Assembly (NCBI GenBank): GCA_029582265.1
Contig: CM055822.1
Span: 186,001-250,000, forward strand
DNA length: 64,000 nucleotides
From: Zoroaster sp. YZ-2022
Lineage: Eukaryota > Echinodermata > Asteroidea > Forcipulatida > Zoroasteridae
Direction of reading: 5' to 3'
Each line of letters starts with the position of its first letter. Position 1 is the first letter of the stretch. A program made the translations under genes and the position numbers. The notes below the pieces were generated by a model, which saw nothing but the letters and a program-made list of their open reading frames with translations, had not been told where the DNA came from and did no database searches. Shown piece after piece: positions 61,976 to 64,000 of the stretch.

Positions 61976-63713
61976 TTCGAAGTGGCGGCCAAGGTATGTT
62001 ATCTTGATCAAGAGCAGGACCAGAGAGGCAAACTCCGATGGGTAAAGCCAGTTGATCTCAAGGATCGCTGCTCATGCACAAGATCAGACCAGGCGGCGTT
62101 AACATGTATACACCGCAGAGACAATGCGAACTACACTACACCGATCATCCACTGTTCACGGACGATCAGGAAAAGATTCGCAAATATTTCAATTGTCAAG
62201 GTGAGCCTTGAAGAGTGCAGTCGTGGTTAAAATTAATAAATAAAATACAAATTACATTATTGGGCTACGTGTCATTGGTAATATCACGTCAAGCTGAAAG
62301 CATAGCCAACTTGGAGTGAAGTATTATGTCACGGGTGCTCTCCTATTTAGGTCTACAGTTGTCAAAATCAAATTGCAAATTAATAAATGGACAAACATTA
62401 CTTGTGCCTATAAAAAGCATGGTTAGTTGGGATATATATCAGCATTGAGAAAGAATGCTACCTCTTTACTAGTACCTGTGATTCAAATTCATTTGAATGT
62501 TTCCTTTTCAGAATTCTTTAAAAGAATATCTATAACCAAAGAGTTACATTGGGCAGGCCCTGAACCGAAGTCTGTTGCCACCAGCGTCACAAATGTCTCC
62601 CATTGAAAATTACACATTAGGCCAATTTCATTCAGAGCTGCTAAACATCTATAGTTGCTATACCAGAAGTTCTTCACAGAACCACCTTATTTTAATTAAT
62701 TTGTTATCAAACTTTATCTAGTTTGTTCAGTTGATACGGAGGAGCATCTTGGTATGGAGAATGGTGATATCCCAGATGACAGCATCACAGCCTCATCATT
62801 TTGGCAGAACAGAGCAGATTGTGCACCTATTAAGGCACGCCTCAATACTCAAGGTAAATACTGTGTAAAAATTTAAATATTTCGAGTAAATTCATTATTT
62901 AATCATATTTAATCAATGTGCCATTTAGCTAATTTGTTTTTAGAAAGTACACGTTAAACACTTTTAATAAGTAATTTCACAAAATAATTTTTGTGAAATC
63001 TCGCATTCATTCGAAAATATTTACTTCCTTTCTTCAAGTAAAAGGAATTCACCAATCAAAGGTTAAAATAATAGCTTCAAGCACAATGATATAAAATTAA
63101 CCTTTCCTTAAATTATAAGAAGTATATTGCTAATTAGGAGAATACATTTCTGGGTATTTATTTCTGGTTTGTACGGGAGACGGCGATATATGTGGAGTTT
63201 TACGAAAATTGGTACCGATTTTCGTATTCTCCATTTCGTACTTTCAGTGCCAGATGGCATTTCTTTATGAATAAATTATAATGAAGTTTCAAAAACATGT
63301 AATGCGTTATCAGTTTCACGCGTACACACCTCATGGTCGATAACCTGAATGAACCTCTGATAGCGATCCGGGGTGTCTGTTAGTCAATTAGGTTTATTGT
63401 TTTCAAAACGTGGAGTTAATTTAGTGTTGCATAAAATAGACGTTGAACACTCTGTATTTTTTGTTTAATCATCGGATGAACAGAGTATGCCAGCGCATGG
63501 ATAGCTGCACGGGGTGACTCTCATCCCTGGATACAAGTTGAGTTCACTGCCAAGGTATACATCACTGGTGTAATCACACAAGGCCGTGGCAGCACGGACG
63601 GATTCGACCAATGGGTGCAGTCATACAATGTGTCAATATCAAGTGATGATGGTCAGCCCTTGAGTTTTTTGACTGATGCAGACGGTGCACCAATGATGCA
63701 GTTTAAAACGTAA
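59748..63713 (+). pseudogene. FA58C gene 5, frame-damaged and divergent, exon 5 not in window
   Basis: Exon 1 59748-59816 matches gene 3 exon 1 but insertions and a deletion destroy the hydrophobic core. Exon 2 61983-62200 lacks one base in the CSCTS region, shifting frame. Exon 3 62731-62853 is open (SSFWQNRADCAPIKARLNTQ). Exon 4 from 63484 is open but divergent: EYASAWIAARGDSHPWIQVE, ITGVITQGRGSTD. At the place where the others have GAG|GCAAGT it reads on to TAA at 63711-63713 with no GT or GC donor. The final FA58C exon is not seen before the window ends, about 290 bases later. Either a pseudogene, or sequencing errors in exons 1-2 of a real but altered gene. Confidence 0.55.
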
Positions 63714-64000
63714 AACACATTACAGTGTACAGCAATTGTGTGGACATTGTTAGAAAAGCCCAAAACTTATTTATCGCTAGAACATACATATTACCTAATA
63801 GACTTCTGATATTAGTACTTGTACTGTATGTACATTGTTTGTTCATATGCGACTAATGTAATTATCATTCATTCAGCTTCATTTCGGTGTAAACACTCAG
63901 TCTTGGTTAAGTGTGTTTGTATGTTTTTGATACACAATCCGTCTCTCGCACGCCGCACGCCGCACGCCGAACGAGGGCGCTACACGAACCGGTGCCACAC
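63714..64000. other. Sequence after gene 5 exon 4, nothing recognised
   Basis: AT-rich, with a short CGCACGC tandem near 63946-63968. No exon 5 homologue was seen. Confidence 0.5.

Overview
This is a eukaryotic, AT-rich, intron-containing and repeat-dense stretch with an exactly 500-base run of N (55725-56224). The main gene content is a tandem cluster of small secreted proteins that each end in one F5/8 type C (discoidin/FA58C) domain. Around them lie tRNA-derived SINE copies, TIR elements, a LINE fragment, a Penelope-like terminal motif, an intact piggyBac and a large palindromic element. The mix suggests a marine invertebrate, perhaps a non-vertebrate deuterostome; the phylum cannot be fixed from this sequence.

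Layout. Unit A1 (1-~11735) holds FA58C gene 1 (exons 613-9225). A repeat-rich spacer (~11735-22965) follows, with SINEs, an inverted repeat pair, MITEs, a 43-bp minisatellite broken by a SINE and a 5'-truncated LINE, and a tandem duplication. Unit C1 (~22965-26840) holds gene 2, with no first exon seen. Units D1+C2 (~28780-36230) hold gene 3, the one complete gene of its subtype. Unit A2 (~36340-55724) is a second copy of A1 with FA58C gene 1'. Its first two exons are broken, and it has been invaded by a 1.1-kb TIR element, a piggyBac (43896-47486) and a 6040-bp palindromic element (48959-54998). After the N gap come degraded or error-rich copies of D and C (gene 4 fragment; gene 5, whose fourth exon is divergent).

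The FA58C genes share one architecture: a signal-peptide exon ending in phase 1, a cysteine-containing N-terminal exon, and three exons for the FA58C domain. The last intron has a GC-AG boundary in all four copies where it is visible. Gene 1 and gene 1' use an N-terminal exon unrelated over most of its length to that of genes 2-5. The products are predicted to be secreted and lectin-like; their ligand is unknown.

The most unusual object is the palindromic element at 48959-54998. It has near-perfect terminal inverted repeats starting AGTAGTATG, a 6-bp target duplication (GACCTT) and an intact empty site in A1 (11004-11009). Each arm carries the same C2H2 zinc-finger gene in opposite orientation, with 15-bp dyad-symmetric repeats just upstream of its TATA box. 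It encodes no transposase, integrase or polymerase. The 6-bp duplication and AG terminus resemble Polinton/Maverick-type integration, so it may be a non-autonomous foldback relative of those elements.
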